Shown piece after piece: positions 1 through 49,327 of a DNA stretch of 64,000 nucleotides (position 1 is the first letter of the stretch; every line of letters starts with the position of its first letter). Position numbers and translations under genes: made by a program. Location of the stretch: positions 22,834,343-22,898,342 of the forward strand of contig JAVDOI010000009.1 of assembly GCA_032191485.1 (NCBI GenBank), in the 5' to 3' direction. Origin of the DNA: Leptoclinus maculatus (taxonomy: Eukaryota; Chordata; Actinopteri; Perciformes; Stichaeidae). Under the pieces are notes generated by a model, which had not been told where the DNA came from, made no database searches, and saw only the letters and a program-made list of their open reading frames with translations.

Positions 1-1492
1 TGTGACTTCTGTCGGTCTTCTTCTTCTTCTTCTCTCCCTTCCGAAGGTTCTCCCAGGATGCATTAGGAAATGTTGCATGACGGACCATGCTGCTTTCGGA
101 GCCAAAACTAATAACGTTGAATTAAGCGTGATTTCCCATATAGTGTTTTTAAATGAACCCGACTCCGTCATCTTTAAAGTGATTACGTTGGTTTGGATCT
201 TGGCTCATCACAGGCAGAATCTGATTAGGGTAATGGTGTTTTGTTTTCAGATACAAGCCTGTGAGCTAATCTGACAGAGAGATTGCAGTCCATTATTCAT
301 AGATTTTACAACCAGGAATTACAAGCCGTTTAAAAAAAAAAAAAAGACGGCATTACTCGGCAATCACCTTCTATTAGATGCAGTTATCTGAAATGGTACT
401 CACTGTTTTATTACCTTGACTTCAACCCGAGTCTCATACGCGTCCCCCAAATCAGCCCCGTTAATAATTGAGCTTTCATTGACCCTCACAATGCACGGAT
501 GGTCCTAAGCAGCCTGGCTGTTTGTGTTTATTAAAAGCTCGACTGCCACAGAACGCTTTACGATGAAGGGAGGGGAGGAGACGCACCGTTACAACGGTCG
601 TGACTGACGTTGACTCCGCATCGATAAACGGGATGTTTGCCAGTTTTTAAACGGACTACGTGTCTCTCATCGTGTTGCGGGCCAACCGGTACACATTTAC
701 TATGTAACGCAGTAATCATTTATTACTGTTACAAGTTCAAATGTTGCGTCGGGTACATTCTTCAGACGTGTGACGGATTGTGCCATTTTTGAAATTAATG
801 TTAATTAAGAGTACAGTATGCACGTTTCCTTTCTCCTCAAACTTCAAATGAACATATATTAACAAGCAGAGCATAGCAGACTAGTTATTCAAAGTGCTTT
901 TAGAAAGTGTCATGGCGGTCAGTCGGAGTGAAGACGTGACCGTGAGGATGTTTTCTCTTAAAGAGATGCACCTGCTTGTTGATTAACTGGACATGTTGAT
1001 GACGCGTCTTTCATTCAAGTATTTTAGAGGATAGAATTATGTCGATTGTTTTTTTAATGACCTCGTCTTGTATAAGAGAGATGAGGCAGCATGATATCAT
1101 ATGCTTAATTTCTCTGTTCGGACTATCTGATTTTATTTAAAATTCATTATTTATCCTTTTTATCTTTCAAGACATTTGTCTTTTCACGACCGAAACCCGA
1201 AGCTCCTCTTGTCACAGCTTGGAGGAGAAAGGAGCAGCTGCCTCGTGCTTTGTTCCTCCTTTACAAAGGCATTTGCCCGTCATATTAACACACCAAACAT
1301 GCAAACTCGACGCAGACAAATCCGAAAAACATCAAAGAGCTTTGGTATTCTCAAATCACTCACTCTGTTACACGCAAACATTACATATCTGATAGCACAG
1401 CAGTCTGCTGAGCCATGACTTTCTTCCTCCTCGCTCCTCCATGGAAATGAGTTAAGTGTACCGCAGGATTTCCTGTTTGTCGTGTTATGTTA

Positions 1493-1551
<59 letters not shown>

Positions 1552-1553
1552 AG
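1..1553 (+). other. mad1l1: mad1l1 intron (3' part) upstream of first visible exon
   Basis: There is no exon of mad1l1 here: I found no in-frame match to the MAD1 segment that should precede ERDG. The sequence is AT-rich and unremarkable until a long GT microsatellite that ends at the splice acceptor TTACAG (1548-1553). The small ORFs here show no family features. Confidence 0.75.
1494..1549 (+). repeat. (GT)n microsatellite abutting a splice acceptor
   Basis: This is about 28 uninterrupted GT units. It is followed directly by TACAG and the mad1l1 exon, so it occupies the place where a polypyrimidine tract would normally be. Confidence 0.97.
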
Positions 1554-38516
<36,963 letters not shown>

Positions 38517-39275
38517 AGTAACTTGACACTCAGACACGGGGCTGTATAGATTGAAGATGGGATGAGTTCTGTTTTTTAATTTCCTGTTTTCCCACTCCCT
38601 TTCTTGCCTTGTTTTATTTTTCTCTCTCCGTCTCATACGACATTCAACAGCTCTGACACATGACTAGTGTAGTCGGTGCTGTGTGTTGTGCAGGATGAAC
38701 ACCTTTGATGGAGTACTTCCATCTTGTATTCAAAAAGGCTTCAGAACGCAGCTTGGTATTCCTATTTGTTCGCTGAATATTTTATCAATGAAACATTGAG
38801 AAATATATTTTTGTCAAAATTGTCATGAAGATGTCACACGGGCCTCTGATATTTGGGTTCAGAGCACGCGTTTTCTACAGTGTGACAGTCTGAGGTACAT
38901 TTCCCACCACGTTGAGTACACACAGTGTGGAGACACGTCGGTGTGGCCCTCTGGATCTGCAGGAGATGCGTTCTGCGTGGTCTTTACCACGACTGAGGCT
39001 TTGACTCTTTTCAGTCTTTCTTTTGAGTCCTCTCTCTCGGGACCTTATGTAAAATTATTTTTCCTTCTCTCATTTGGGATAAATCAAAAATTAGAATTTA
39101 GTTTTCATCCGAATCTACTTTAGTCATGCCATATACAGTTTTTGTTGTGGTTTCCTGTAGTTCCTGTTTCCTAAGTTTCCTGTACTTGTCTCTCTCCTTT
39201 CCTTACCGTGAGAAGAGACTCTTTTCTTCTAACGAAGGTGAAGATGAAAAATAAAGAGATAAAAAAAGACCGCCT
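38517..39275 (+). other. mad1l1: mad1l1 3' UTR (probable)
   Basis: This is the stretch from the stop codon to just past the first canonical AATAAA (39250-39255). That signal is followed by A-rich and then T/C-rich sequence. The true end may be farther, because AATAAA also occurs at 40186-40191 and 40228-40233. No other coding sign is seen here. Confidence 0.55.
39250..39255 (+). terminator. mad1l1: Candidate mad1l1 polyadenylation signal AATAAA
   Basis: First canonical hexamer on the plus strand downstream of the stop, 0.73 kb away. Alternatives are the pair at 40186-40191 and 40228-40233. Confidence 0.45.
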
Positions 39276-39730
39276 TTCGCTTCATCACATTTGAAAACTG
39301 CACCACGAGAAACATGTTTTGTATTAGATCTGCAATAACCCTCACACAATTCAAAGTTTACAGTGTAGAAGCACAACAGGGAGGAAGGTTGGACGACGCG
39401 TTAAAATGTTTCCAACAACCGGTGAAAAAAAAAAATCACCATCGCTGAGAGCCGATGTAGTCTTCCTAACTCCAACAGTAACGGGGTGGAGAGAGTTTGT
39501 GAATGGTTCATTCAGCTCGTCTAAGAATGGAGAAATGGATTCAAACAAATCAATAGTTCTCATTCTTTTCCATCACAGGGTTATTAACTGTTTCCTCCCC
39601 TCACAGGCCTCATACACATTGTTCATAGTAGCAGATCACCAGGGATGCTTTAATGACATTAATGTCTTTAATGTTGTAACCTTTGTGACACAGAACCAAG
39701 TCTTTGGACATGAATCGGATCGGAAAGAAC

Positions 39731-39753
39731 TATATATATATATATATATATAT
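39731..39753 (+). repeat. (AT)n microsatellite
   Basis: About 11 AT units. Confidence 0.92.
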
Positions 39754-41029
39754 TCCTCCTGTTTTGAATTCCGTTAATGATCGTTCCTGTGCGTGTTGGC
39801 GCGAGTACGGACTCGAGATGAGACGAGGGAAATTTCCATGCAGCAACAAAGAGAAAATGCAGAAATAAACACGAGGTGAGGAGGAAGCATCTGAGGGAGC
39901 CGTCGGATAAAAGTGAGAAACAAAAGGAAGCGAGCGGAGAATAAAGCCACTTATCACAGCGACAGTAAGAAGAGCTCCAGCTGGTGCAGCCATATGTCTC
40001 ATGAGAAAACATATTCTCCTGTACGGCACATGGCACATACTGTCCTTGTTTATTTTTATTTTTTCACAACACAAGCACATCTTCTGCAACACCCCCGCAG
40101 CTCTCACCTAGAGATGATGTAGGAGAGGGTTTTATATGAGCTGTGCGATGTAAACAGTACTGTAGCATCACGACTGTTCTCATCCAATAAACTGTACCTC
40201 CTTACTGTTTTAACATTAAATGTGATCAATAAAGCTTACGTGTGACTTGAATGAATATTATTTTTGCAGCAACTGGTCTACTGTACCTGTGACCACGACA
40301 CGCCGTATCCAGAGTCTGAGGAACTGGAAGGTTCTATGACAGTTTTCACCACATTGTTGATGTAAGACTGTGTGCTGTGTTGCCAGCTGTGTAATGGTTC
40401 TGTCCGGTTCCCCCTAAGGCCGTCAGACCCCAGATCAGTAGTTGGACTAAAGGCCTTTGCACACCAAGTCCTTATTTTCTGTCTGAAAGTGTTGCACAAA
40501 AGAAATGACACGATACGACCTCATGTTGTGTCGATCACTTTTACACTCTGACTCAGGCTCCAGAGTTGTTCGACCGCTCGCTCACTGCCACCGTCAATGG
40601 CTTCTGATCAGCTGATTCACTTCGTTCGTTGGTCTCTCAGCACATAGCACTTATACAGTGATGGTGATGGTCGCAAAACAAAGAGCGTACCAAGGATTAG
40701 ACGGTTGATTGACTGTTAAGCGATAGCTTCTTGCTAATGTCATATATTCATTGGACCCATGCAGCCTTGTACTCAATTCAGCTTTGTCTTGTAAAAATAA
40801 AACACATTGGACTGCGTGCAAGGTATTTGTGAAACTGGCTTGTGCGATTGCATCTGTCAAAATGCTGCGTCGGCCATTCATGCTTGCAAATTCACATTCC
40901 AGGTAGAATCTGAATGCTGTTTTTCCTTTTGTTTACTTTGCAATCATTTGAAGGAATAATAATTATAATAATATATCCATTGCCATCAAGTGTGATTCAA
41001 AGACCTCTCCCTGGCTGAACTAGGATACC

Positions 41030-41370
41030 ATGGTCCCCCTGGGGTCGCAGCTTGTAGGCGAGTGTCTGGCGGTTGGACCATTGTACCCATCGTCCTGCTC
41101 TGCCCTCAATCTAGGCAACACGGGTCAACCATCAACAAAGTTGTACAAGTGCACTAGTCCAGTATGTTGCCAGTTGGGTGGCAGGAACCTTTTTATGCTG
41201 ACCCTAGCTGACACAAACTGTCTGTTTGGATGTGGAATTCGTCACCAGAGCTTGTGGAAGGTGGAGCATCACCAAGCATATAACGGCAACTCTATCCCCG
41301 ATAGAGGCTGGGCGCACTTTTTTTTGAAGTGGTGGCCAGAAGATGCTAGTGGGGAAGGAAGCTGTTGAGC
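41030..41370 (+). mobile_element. Possible LINE (RTE-like) 5' fragment, decayed
   Basis: The unusually open, GC-richer stretch has GGAATTCGTCACC, GCTTGTGGAAGGTGGAGCA and CCCGATAGAGGCTGGGCGCA. These resemble, at low identity, a phrase I recall from fish RTE-type LINEs. No endonuclease or reverse transcriptase motif is intact. It ends just before the hAT-like element at 41401. Confidence 0.3.
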
Positions 41371-42117
41371 TGAAGAACAAGGTTTTTTTTTGGAGTCTAG
41401 CAGTGGCGGCTGGTCCATAGAGGGCGCTAGGGCGCCGCCCCCCCTAGAGCTACAAAAATAAAAATAAAATAAAAATTAAAAATTAAAATAAACTATACAA
41501 ATTGTCAATATTTGTGTTTTTGAAACATGGAATCACCCAGTAATATGTGTAAAATATGATATCTGCGGTAAATATATGCTTTTCCTGCTTGTCCTCTCTG
41601 CCTGTCTGCTCTTCCTCTCTGTGTGTGCACGTCTCAGCTGGCTGGGGCGCTGGAAAAACTGCCCCAAAGAGGCGGGTCTATAAAGCAGTTTAGCCAATGC
41701 TGAGTAAAGATATAAATGAGTGACATACAATTCAGCCAATCAGCGTCCTCAAATAGATTCAGCTTGGGGCAGTTTTAATTCTGCCCCAAGCTGCGCGTTC
41801 TCGTCAGGAGAAGTCTCTACAGGAGAGCGCCAGTGTGAGCACTGCTCCTCCAAGACCCGTTTGAGAGGAGAACTGAGAGGAGAAACTACTGAAAGAGCTG
41901 ATCCCAGACAGCCTGACCTCACAATCAGACAGCAGACTAGCAGGAAAGAGAAGCAGTACATGAAGCTTCTCTACTAGCTGTACACCAGACAGGTTTGACT
42001 AGCTGGATGATGTCATAATAATAACTTATTTATCTTTTTAAAACAACGGGGACAGAACCAGCATGGACAGTTAGGGAGTGAGGGACATGAAGCACCTGTC
42101 TGAGAAATGGATATATA

Positions 42118-42141
42118 GTTATATATATATATATATATTAT

Positions 42142-42184
<43 letters not shown>
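42118..42184 (+). repeat. (AT)n-(GT)n compound microsatellite
   Basis: AT run (with a TTATTA break) followed by GT run, inside the hAT-like element. Confidence 0.94.
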
Positions 42185-42350
42185 TTTATATTATAGTGAA
42201 TATTATTATATGACATATATATTATTATATTATACAGAATATTATATGATATATATATTATTATATTATACAGAATATTATATGATATATATATATATTA
42301 TTATATTATACAGAATATTATTATATGTTATATATATTATATTATACTGA
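42185..42350 (+). repeat. AT-rich tandem repeat, about four units of ~40 bp
   Basis: Units share TATATTATTATATTATACAG and AATATTATATGATAT with small length changes. They lie inside the element at 41401-42572 and grew next to its AT microsatellite. Confidence 0.85.
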
Positions 42351-44084
42351 ATTCCCTGTGAGGGTGACTAAAATAAGATGTCCTGACGTGTTTGTGAAAG
42401 TGTTATTTACTGCTTTTTTTCGTGTTGGAATAAATGTTAAATATTTAACTGCAAAGTAGTAATGCGCGTTTGATACCTTAATTTGTTTGCATTAAATCAT
42501 TCTGGGATGTTTGCTGAAATTGATTGGATGTGGCACAGCCCTACCAAGAACATTTTCCACCAGCCGCCACTGGAGTCTACTATAACGTTGTAAGAAACAA
42601 CTCCGATTTGGGAAGCGTTAGAGGAAGTCATGAAGTTGTAATCCTGCTTTTTTTAGTTTTTATGATTCTTGTCCCCCGGGCCAGGCCGCCGTGACTCCTC
42701 CGCTGTATGACCGTGTGCTCACACAATGGCCGCCGGCTAAAGCCGAAACGAGGAGCTGTGTTTAAGTCGCCGTTCATTTTCAAAAGGTTTTGCTTGTAGT
42801 CAATTTAACCGATGGTTGGCTCCGTTTTCACCGGTGAGAATTAACCGACCCGCAAGTCATAAAATAAAGGGAGAAGTATCTTCTGGACATGATGAAGAGT
42901 AATGGTAGTCACGCAACAGGTAGGAAGTGGATGCCACGTCAGTAATGTGCTGGTAGCAACTCTGCGGCGATCCTCTTCATATTTTTGTGCATGGCTGTAA
43001 TGTTCTGTTCTTTGACTTTTGCCTCCAGAGAAAAACAGATTTTGTCCACTCAGCTTTCATCCACGTTTCCCCCCCCCCCATTTCATTATTCCTCTACCTT
43101 TTGTAACCTTAATTGTCTTCCTTCCCCTCATCTTCTCTGCTCTTTCCACTCTTTTATTCATTCCTTTATCTTTATTTCATCAGCCCATCATCTCTCAGTC
43201 GAAAACAATTAGTACACCCGCTGATGTCTCATTAACTATAAATGAAGTGGTAGACTGAGATTGAAAATGCCAACGCTGAGCTTTATAATCTCTGCAGCTA
43301 TGCATCACATTTCACACACCCATCCTCATCAAGCGTTAAACAATCATTTTTGAAAGGCATCCTTTCTAAAAGGAATCGTTTCGAGGCGGCACTAAATCGT
43401 TAAAAAAGCGATTCTCATGCGTGTTTAATTTATTCAAAAAGTATAGGAGCGGCATTTCAACTTCATCGCTCGGATTAATTCACCACAGAGAAATATTGAT
43501 AAGTGAGACTTGCTGTGAAGAGACATCGCTACGGAGACGAGTCTCGGCTGGAAACAGAGAGGCCTGTGGGACAGAGAGAGAGACGGGACCTGTCACGTCT
43601 CTTTCATCTCTAATCCCTCTATTCTTCCAATCTATACCTTCCTCGCTGAAGTCTTCATCTGCCTTCGAATCGCACCGGAAGCTCCGTATCTTGAAGGGAT
43701 TCTTTCTCCCACTTTATCCTACAGCTCTGATAAGTCCCGACGGAGAGAGACCGAGCAGCTGTCGTGCTTTAGTTCAGATCCCAGTTTCTGTTCCTGGGGT
43801 TCCCCGAAGAGTAGAATAAGCATGATGCTGTACTCACTGGGAAAGGTGTGTGTGTGTGTGTGTGATTGTAGCTGATCATCTTTTAAAGGATTGTTCCTAT
43901 TTATTGCCACGTGGGTCATATTTTCATAGTTTTTGTCCATCATCTCCAGCTGTTACAATAACAAACACAGTTTACAGTCATATTTGACCGACCGTACTTC
44001 CTGTAGTTGTGCACACATTCTTTTTCTTAATGTGGGGTTATTTCCAACATTTACAGCACACGAATAAGGCAAAGTCCGTTTTAC

Positions 44085-44330
44085 ATCCAGACCAAGTGTG
44101 TACTTTAACCGGATTTAAACTTTTACTTCTCTACAACATGTCTGAACGTCGGACGGCTCGGGTTTCTTGCCCTCTCAGTCTTCATCGTAGTCTTCACACC
44201 CAGCAAACGCTGACTCAAGTAACATCACTTGAGGCAATTGATCAGATTTCACGCAGCTCGCTCCGGAGCCACAGAAGTCTTTTTAAACATACAGTAATAG
44301 TCCCTAAGACGCCTGTAAAGAGACGCTGAT
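44085..44330 (+). repeat. Fish interspersed repeat, copy A
   Basis: Shares CTCAAGTAACATCACT, GAGGCAATTGATC, an ACATA..CAGTA.TA.TCC block and CTGTAAA.AGAC, in the same order, with 57800-57990 in the elfn1 intron. The 5' limit is approximate. Confidence 0.6.
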
Positions 44331-46596
44331 GTGTAAAACGGGTTGAGTTCCCCTTTAACTAAGGACTTTTTAAATTCAGGTGTAATTTACCTTCTCATTG
44401 TTTGAAGTGCATCACAACCTTTTTGCTTCTCCATATTGAAGCTGCGTCTTCGTTGTGACCCCTCATCACAGGTCACGGCCTTAGTGTGGATTTGTCCTCT
44501 TGAATTGTTTTTATTTTAATTCAAAGTATGAGAATATCCGATAGTCAGAAATCAGAAACTAAACATGTTTGTCCAACAGCTACATATGGTCTGTGTTCTC
44601 CCTGTAATCTCTTATGACGTGTGAACCTCTGACTTCGCTCATTCACAGACTTTATTGTGTTTACTTTACATTTTTGCAGAGCATTTTCAAAGCAAACCCT
44701 TTTAAAAAAACCAAAGATCTGATTGATTCCCTACCTTCCAGGCAACCTTTTCTTACATTGAACACTTCCTGTTTGTTTATGCTGTTGTGATTTTATAATC
44801 ATTATGCAGACAACTCTCTGTCGCACAGACAAAGTTCGAACATCTAAGATAAACAGTCGACCAATGAAAGCATTGGATCGACAAGCTACAGTATTAAAAT
44901 GTGTAGAGCATAATGTGATTTCTTTCTTTGTTTCTTGCATGAACTAAATGTTCTGTGGCCGACTCTGAAAGGTCAATTGTCGGTGTGCGCTTGAAAGCAC
45001 CAACAGGCGGCGCTTCTAGAACGTGCTCCTTCCTCATGACAATAACATAACCGACTAAAGCCAAAGGAACGGTTTGTTGTGATGGATTACCAAACTCCAC
45101 CACATTTCAAGCTTCTGCAGCTTTTCAAGCTTTTCTTGCATGAACTTATTATCAGAGGCAGGTGGGAAATCAGTGTTTGGAAAATGTTCAGCAGCAATGC
45201 AGACGGTTTTCAATTCACTCCCAGGTGATGAGCGTCTGATTACTAACCTGCGAGGTTAAATTGTGAGGGTGGCAATATGTAGTAAAAGAAACCGAAAGCC
45301 ACACAGACTGCTCTAGATTTATTGGATTCTTTTCCTTAAATACAATCTACTTATCAAAGCAAACTAATGGATGCTTTAATGACTAAATCAATACATCTAA
45401 ACAAAGTGACTTCAAGCAACACTAGAAAGCTTGATATTGAGATGGCTGTTTACAGGCATGGGACAAAGTTTCATGTCCCGATTATCTTGTGATTCCCAAT
45501 ATTATCTTGATAATCTTCAAATATGCTATGTTTTTTAAATTAAGGAACAAATATTTCTACTGCATCACAGATGGGATACATACCTTTTTTTCGCGAACAA
45601 TCAATCATAAGGTCCTCCTGCATAAATATATAAATAAAAAATTGCAACATTTTGTAGGCCTGTTCTTTGGTACGTTAAGAAATCCTGTATTTTTCACGAG
45701 TCATTCACGACGATATTCACGATAATCCCGATAATGGGAATTCATCACGATCAACTCATTGTGTGTTTTTTGATCTGCGATAAAGTCCTATATCATCCTA
45801 TTCACGGTTGTTTATCAGCCAAAGCATGCAATACCCTGTTCCTTTTTAAAAAAAAAAAAAAATGAAGTCATAAACCTAAAAAAAATTATTTGGCGTATTG
45901 TTTCTGTTAGCAGTGGCTACGAATCCATGATCCTCCTCTGGCATAACAATTAGCCAAGGCTAATGGCGCGATAATGCACTCAGAGTTGGTGCGGGACCAG
46001 GAGAACAGATTTGGACGGAGCTGCACCGGGGCAGCGTTTAGACCTCTGATGATGGAGCTCCGCAGAGCAGTTTCATCAACACATCTCGCTCCATTCATTC
46101 AAACCTTTTGGTGCCGTTGCAGTGCTGAACGTCTGGCAAGTGTAATTCTCCACAGCCGCTGCCTCTAATCCTCACTCCCAAACAGTATATATGTCTGATC
46201 AGAGGGCCAGTGGAAATGTGCAGGCAGGTCTCCAGGCAGACTCTCCAATATGGCTGCCAAGAGCTGGAGAGTGACAGTTTGGCTAATTAGAGCGCTTTTA
46301 ATTTGCACTGCCTTGATCTTTCGTCTTAACCTCCTTCAATCTGGGCGCGTGTGCAGGAATGCGTGCTGGTGCTGGTGTGCGTTTCAGTGTCACCTTGTGT
46401 GGTAATTTGGAAAAGTGAGTTTGAGGAAGGCTAAAAGAGGAAATATCTGTCATTTAGCCTCCATCACACTTTGTCCATACTCTCCTCCTCATTCTCTGCT
46501 TATTCATGTTGTCTTTTATAAGTGTGGTTCAGTTCATAGCTCTCACCTCGTTCCTGTTTTTCTGCATCTGGCCCCGGATTTCTCCACACTTAAGCG

Positions 46597-46621
46597 CCCC
46601 CCCCCCCCCCCCCCCCCCCCC
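46597..46621 (+). repeat. C homopolymer run (about 25)
   Basis: Uninterrupted C run in intergenic DNA. Confidence 0.92.
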
Positions 46622-48599
46622 ACTCTCTTAATGAAAGCAGACGACTTTCCGGCTCTAGTTGTTCAGTCGTTGTCTTGTGTTTTAAAACGCAATTAGCCTG
46701 GTTTTAAGAGACTTTAGACTGGCAGTGTTACCGCTGCGCTCCGAGATCATGATCTCCCAAATGATTGGCCCCTCGTAAAGATATTTAGACAGTTAGATGC
46801 TTTCACCCAGTCAAAGATGAGCTAACCACTGTAACCGCTGACCTAATAACTCATAAGTCATGTTGTTCGCCTCTCAGCCAGCCTCGACCTTTCCCCAGTG
46901 TTCTCTCACTTACCCTGTACATTATTAATGCTGCTTGGCCTATTGTGCGTGACGCAGTGAGACACGGGCTCCTCTCTTTAGCCGGGTTTGATTTTAATAT
47001 GTAGTAATGCAGTGGTGAGAATGTTTCCCTTTATGACTCTTAACATCGCGCCCTATCAAGCCGCCTCCTTTCACAGGCTGACCCACATTAGGCGCCGACG
47101 GCGAGCCCGATTCCCCGTTTTTTAAAAGGTTATTTCACAAAGACAACCCCCAAGGCTCTGAAAGAAATCAAAACACTGGAAATGAGCAAAGAACCCCGTC
47201 TCTCTGTCCTCTCTTATCTTCCTTAGCCCCGTATTCTTAATTCCGTTTCCTGCTTCTTTCTGTTTTTTTGGGGGTTTTTTTCCTCTCCATCCCCCCTTTC
47301 TGTCCTCATATCTTTTCTGTCCTCATATCTTTCCTGCCCTCCATCTCTGCCGGGAAAGTGTCACTGCAAATGCCACGTGGAGACTGAAGGAGCGGGAGTT
47401 ATTTGTGTGTGCCTGGGGAGGGCCTCTTTTTGTACCCATGGACGGCTGTAGAGTGATGGGGGCGTAGACAAGGCAGCACACACACACATAAAAAGACAGA
47501 TATTTTGGTCACTGCGGCTCCGGCTGTGACGAGTCTTGACAACTACTTGTGTTCCAAACTCTTGACAGCGGGGGCAAGCTGGAGGCTCCCTCTCCGCTCT
47601 GCGTCAGACTGCTTTGATAAGAGCGCATCTAGAAAGGGCAGCCCTCAACCACAGCACTTCAAAACTAGACTTAATGTAGGTGCTCTTCCACCACGCGCGC
47701 GCCGCAGTAATACCAGGAGTTGTTTGGCTGCCCTTTTCAACCGCCCCACCGGGTACGGGACTGAAATCTTTCATTCCTGCCGGCCCTAGAGTGCTCTTTA
47801 ATAAGCCGCACCGCGTCGTGACTGCGTCGTGTGCATTTCTGCAAATATCACGTGGAGTTTTAAAAGTTCAACATCCAGAATCAGATCTCGGGAAATTTTT
47901 TTTTTAAAAGTTTCAAATGAAACAATTGCAGTGTCTCCGTATGAACGGTGTGTCTCGCTCTCCCCAGCAGCCGTTCGCACCACAACGTGAGTGCTTGTGT
48001 GAGCTCGCCGGTCTGTCTGAGCCCTGGAGTGAGGGAGAGATCTGAGGTTTTCGTTAAAAGGGAGGAAAATGAGGTTTGGGAGAAAGATGATGTAACCGTG
48101 GAGACATACCAGACTCACCTGCCCTGGGTTAAAATCACACAGGACAGATAGGAGATGTAAGGATAATGAAAAGACCCCGTTAGGACATGTTCTCGTCTTC
48201 ATCGAAGCCTCCCACCGTCGGGCCCCTTTAGCCATTTGTACCGCAGCAGTTTGAAGATAAGGAGTAATGAACCTCTTCGGTGTTGTACTGAAGTTGCAAT
48301 TTTCTCTCCCTCGGTTCACGGTGGAATAGGATTGTGCTCCTGCACATGAATTGCACCACCATTATGAATCGAAGGGCTTATTTCACCTGGAAAAAAAATA
48401 AGCCCCTGGTCCAGGCTTATTGTACTGCGTCATTGCCCACATGTGCTTTTGACAATGAAATTGTATTATGAATTAGAAATGTAGCATTTAGATCAATTAC
48501 ATGCTCCTCTACTCTTTGAGAACATTTCTTAATAGAACAGACATTTAGGGAGTCTGGTGGAGCTCTGGCTGATTCTAGAAGCACATTTGTGTCCCTTTA

Positions 48600-48970
48600 C
48601 ACAGAGTCACTGTGTTTGTACCTGTGTTGTCGCCGAGTGTCAGCACATAGCTATAGCCCTGCTGTTTCTCGCTATTAGCATTACTCTACATCAGCCTTAA
48701 ATATCTGGTTAATCTCTAAGTATACAGTTATTGATGTGTTACGTTTACCACCAAGTAATAGACCCCAGAGTCTGGCCTATTTAGTTATTTTTAGGGAGGG
48801 GCCACAGGGTTTTGCTGAACTGAACTTGTTTCCCTCAGTCTTTATGCTAAGCTAAGCTAATCACCTCCCGGCTGTAGCTACTTGCTAAACTGAGACCAGT
48901 CGGCGAGAAAGTGAATAAGCTTATTCCCCAAAAGGTGAAACTATAAGTTTTAAGAAGTTGCCATTTTGGA
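48600..48970 (+). repeat. Fish interspersed repeat with ATGCTAAGCTAAGCTAA
   Basis: The ordered phrases TTTATGCTAAGCTAAGCTAATCAC, GGCTGTAGCTACTTGCTAAACTGAGACC and GAAAGTGAATAAGCTTATTCCCCAAAAGGTGAAACTATAA recall a very common teleost repeat. It is non-coding, of uncertain class, probably a DNA element. Confidence 0.55.
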
Positions 48971-49214
48971 AAATGATACCGTAAGTCTCTAATGTGGGTC
49001 AAGCCCCAAAAACTCTACTTTACTTTTCCCGAAATTGCCCGAAACGTAGCAGTGCAGTGGTTGTACACTTTATTTGTTGTTGAATAAAAGTCCTAAAGAA
49101 CCAAGTCTTGTTTGTAACCCTGCAAATTAAAGCTTTTTCATTTTTTTACTGATGGAATTAATCAGTAAAGCTTTTTATTTTCAGTTAAACAACAGCGTCA
49201 TGTATTATATTTAA

Positions 49215-49327
49215 TTTGTTTTATTTTCATCAGATATTCCTGACTTTCTAAGTCATATTTAGCACTGTAGTGGTATTAAGTACTCATATAAATATAAAGA
49301 CTTGTACTTGGTATCGGTGCGTCCCTA
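49215..49327 (-). mobile_element. Terminal fragment of a TATCGGTGCGTCCCTA-type DNA element
   Basis: The sequence AAAGACTTGTACTTGGTATCGG and its end GTGCGTCCCTA match the terminus I recall for a fish DNA repeat (TAGGGA.GCACCGATACC on the other strand). The partner end was not found, so this is a truncated or decayed copy. Confidence 0.38.

Larger units (their letters stand above)
41401..42572. mobile_element. Non-autonomous hAT-like transposon, 1172 bp, 14-bp TIRs, 8-bp target duplication
   Basis: The left end CAGTGGCGGCTGGT is mirrored exactly at 42559-42572. The flanks GAGTCTAG (41393-41400) and GAGTCTAC (42573-42580) form an 8-bp duplication with one mismatch. It encodes no transposase. 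Inside the left end is a GC-rich hairpin-prone stretch (GGCGCTAGGGCGCC). The middle has GCTTGGGGCAGTTTTAATTCTGCCCCAAGC (41763-41792), a palindrome. The 3' half contains AT/GT runs and a tandem repeat of about 40 bp. The 8-bp duplication and CAGTGG terminus place it in the hAT superfamily. Confidence 0.87.

Noticed and set aside
1176..1418. 80-aa ORF as an upstream mad1l1 exon
   Set aside because: Its sequence does not match the MAD1 region expected before ERDG, and it has no suitable splice pair.
40186..40233. 3' end of a separate gene, from two AATAAA signals
   Set aside because: No coding exon leads to it. It is at most an alternative polyadenylation site of mad1l1.
47798..48319. 173-aa minus-strand ORF in intergenic DNA
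   Set aside because: No family features; it contains low-complexity stretches and lies in AT-rich non-conserved-looking DNA.
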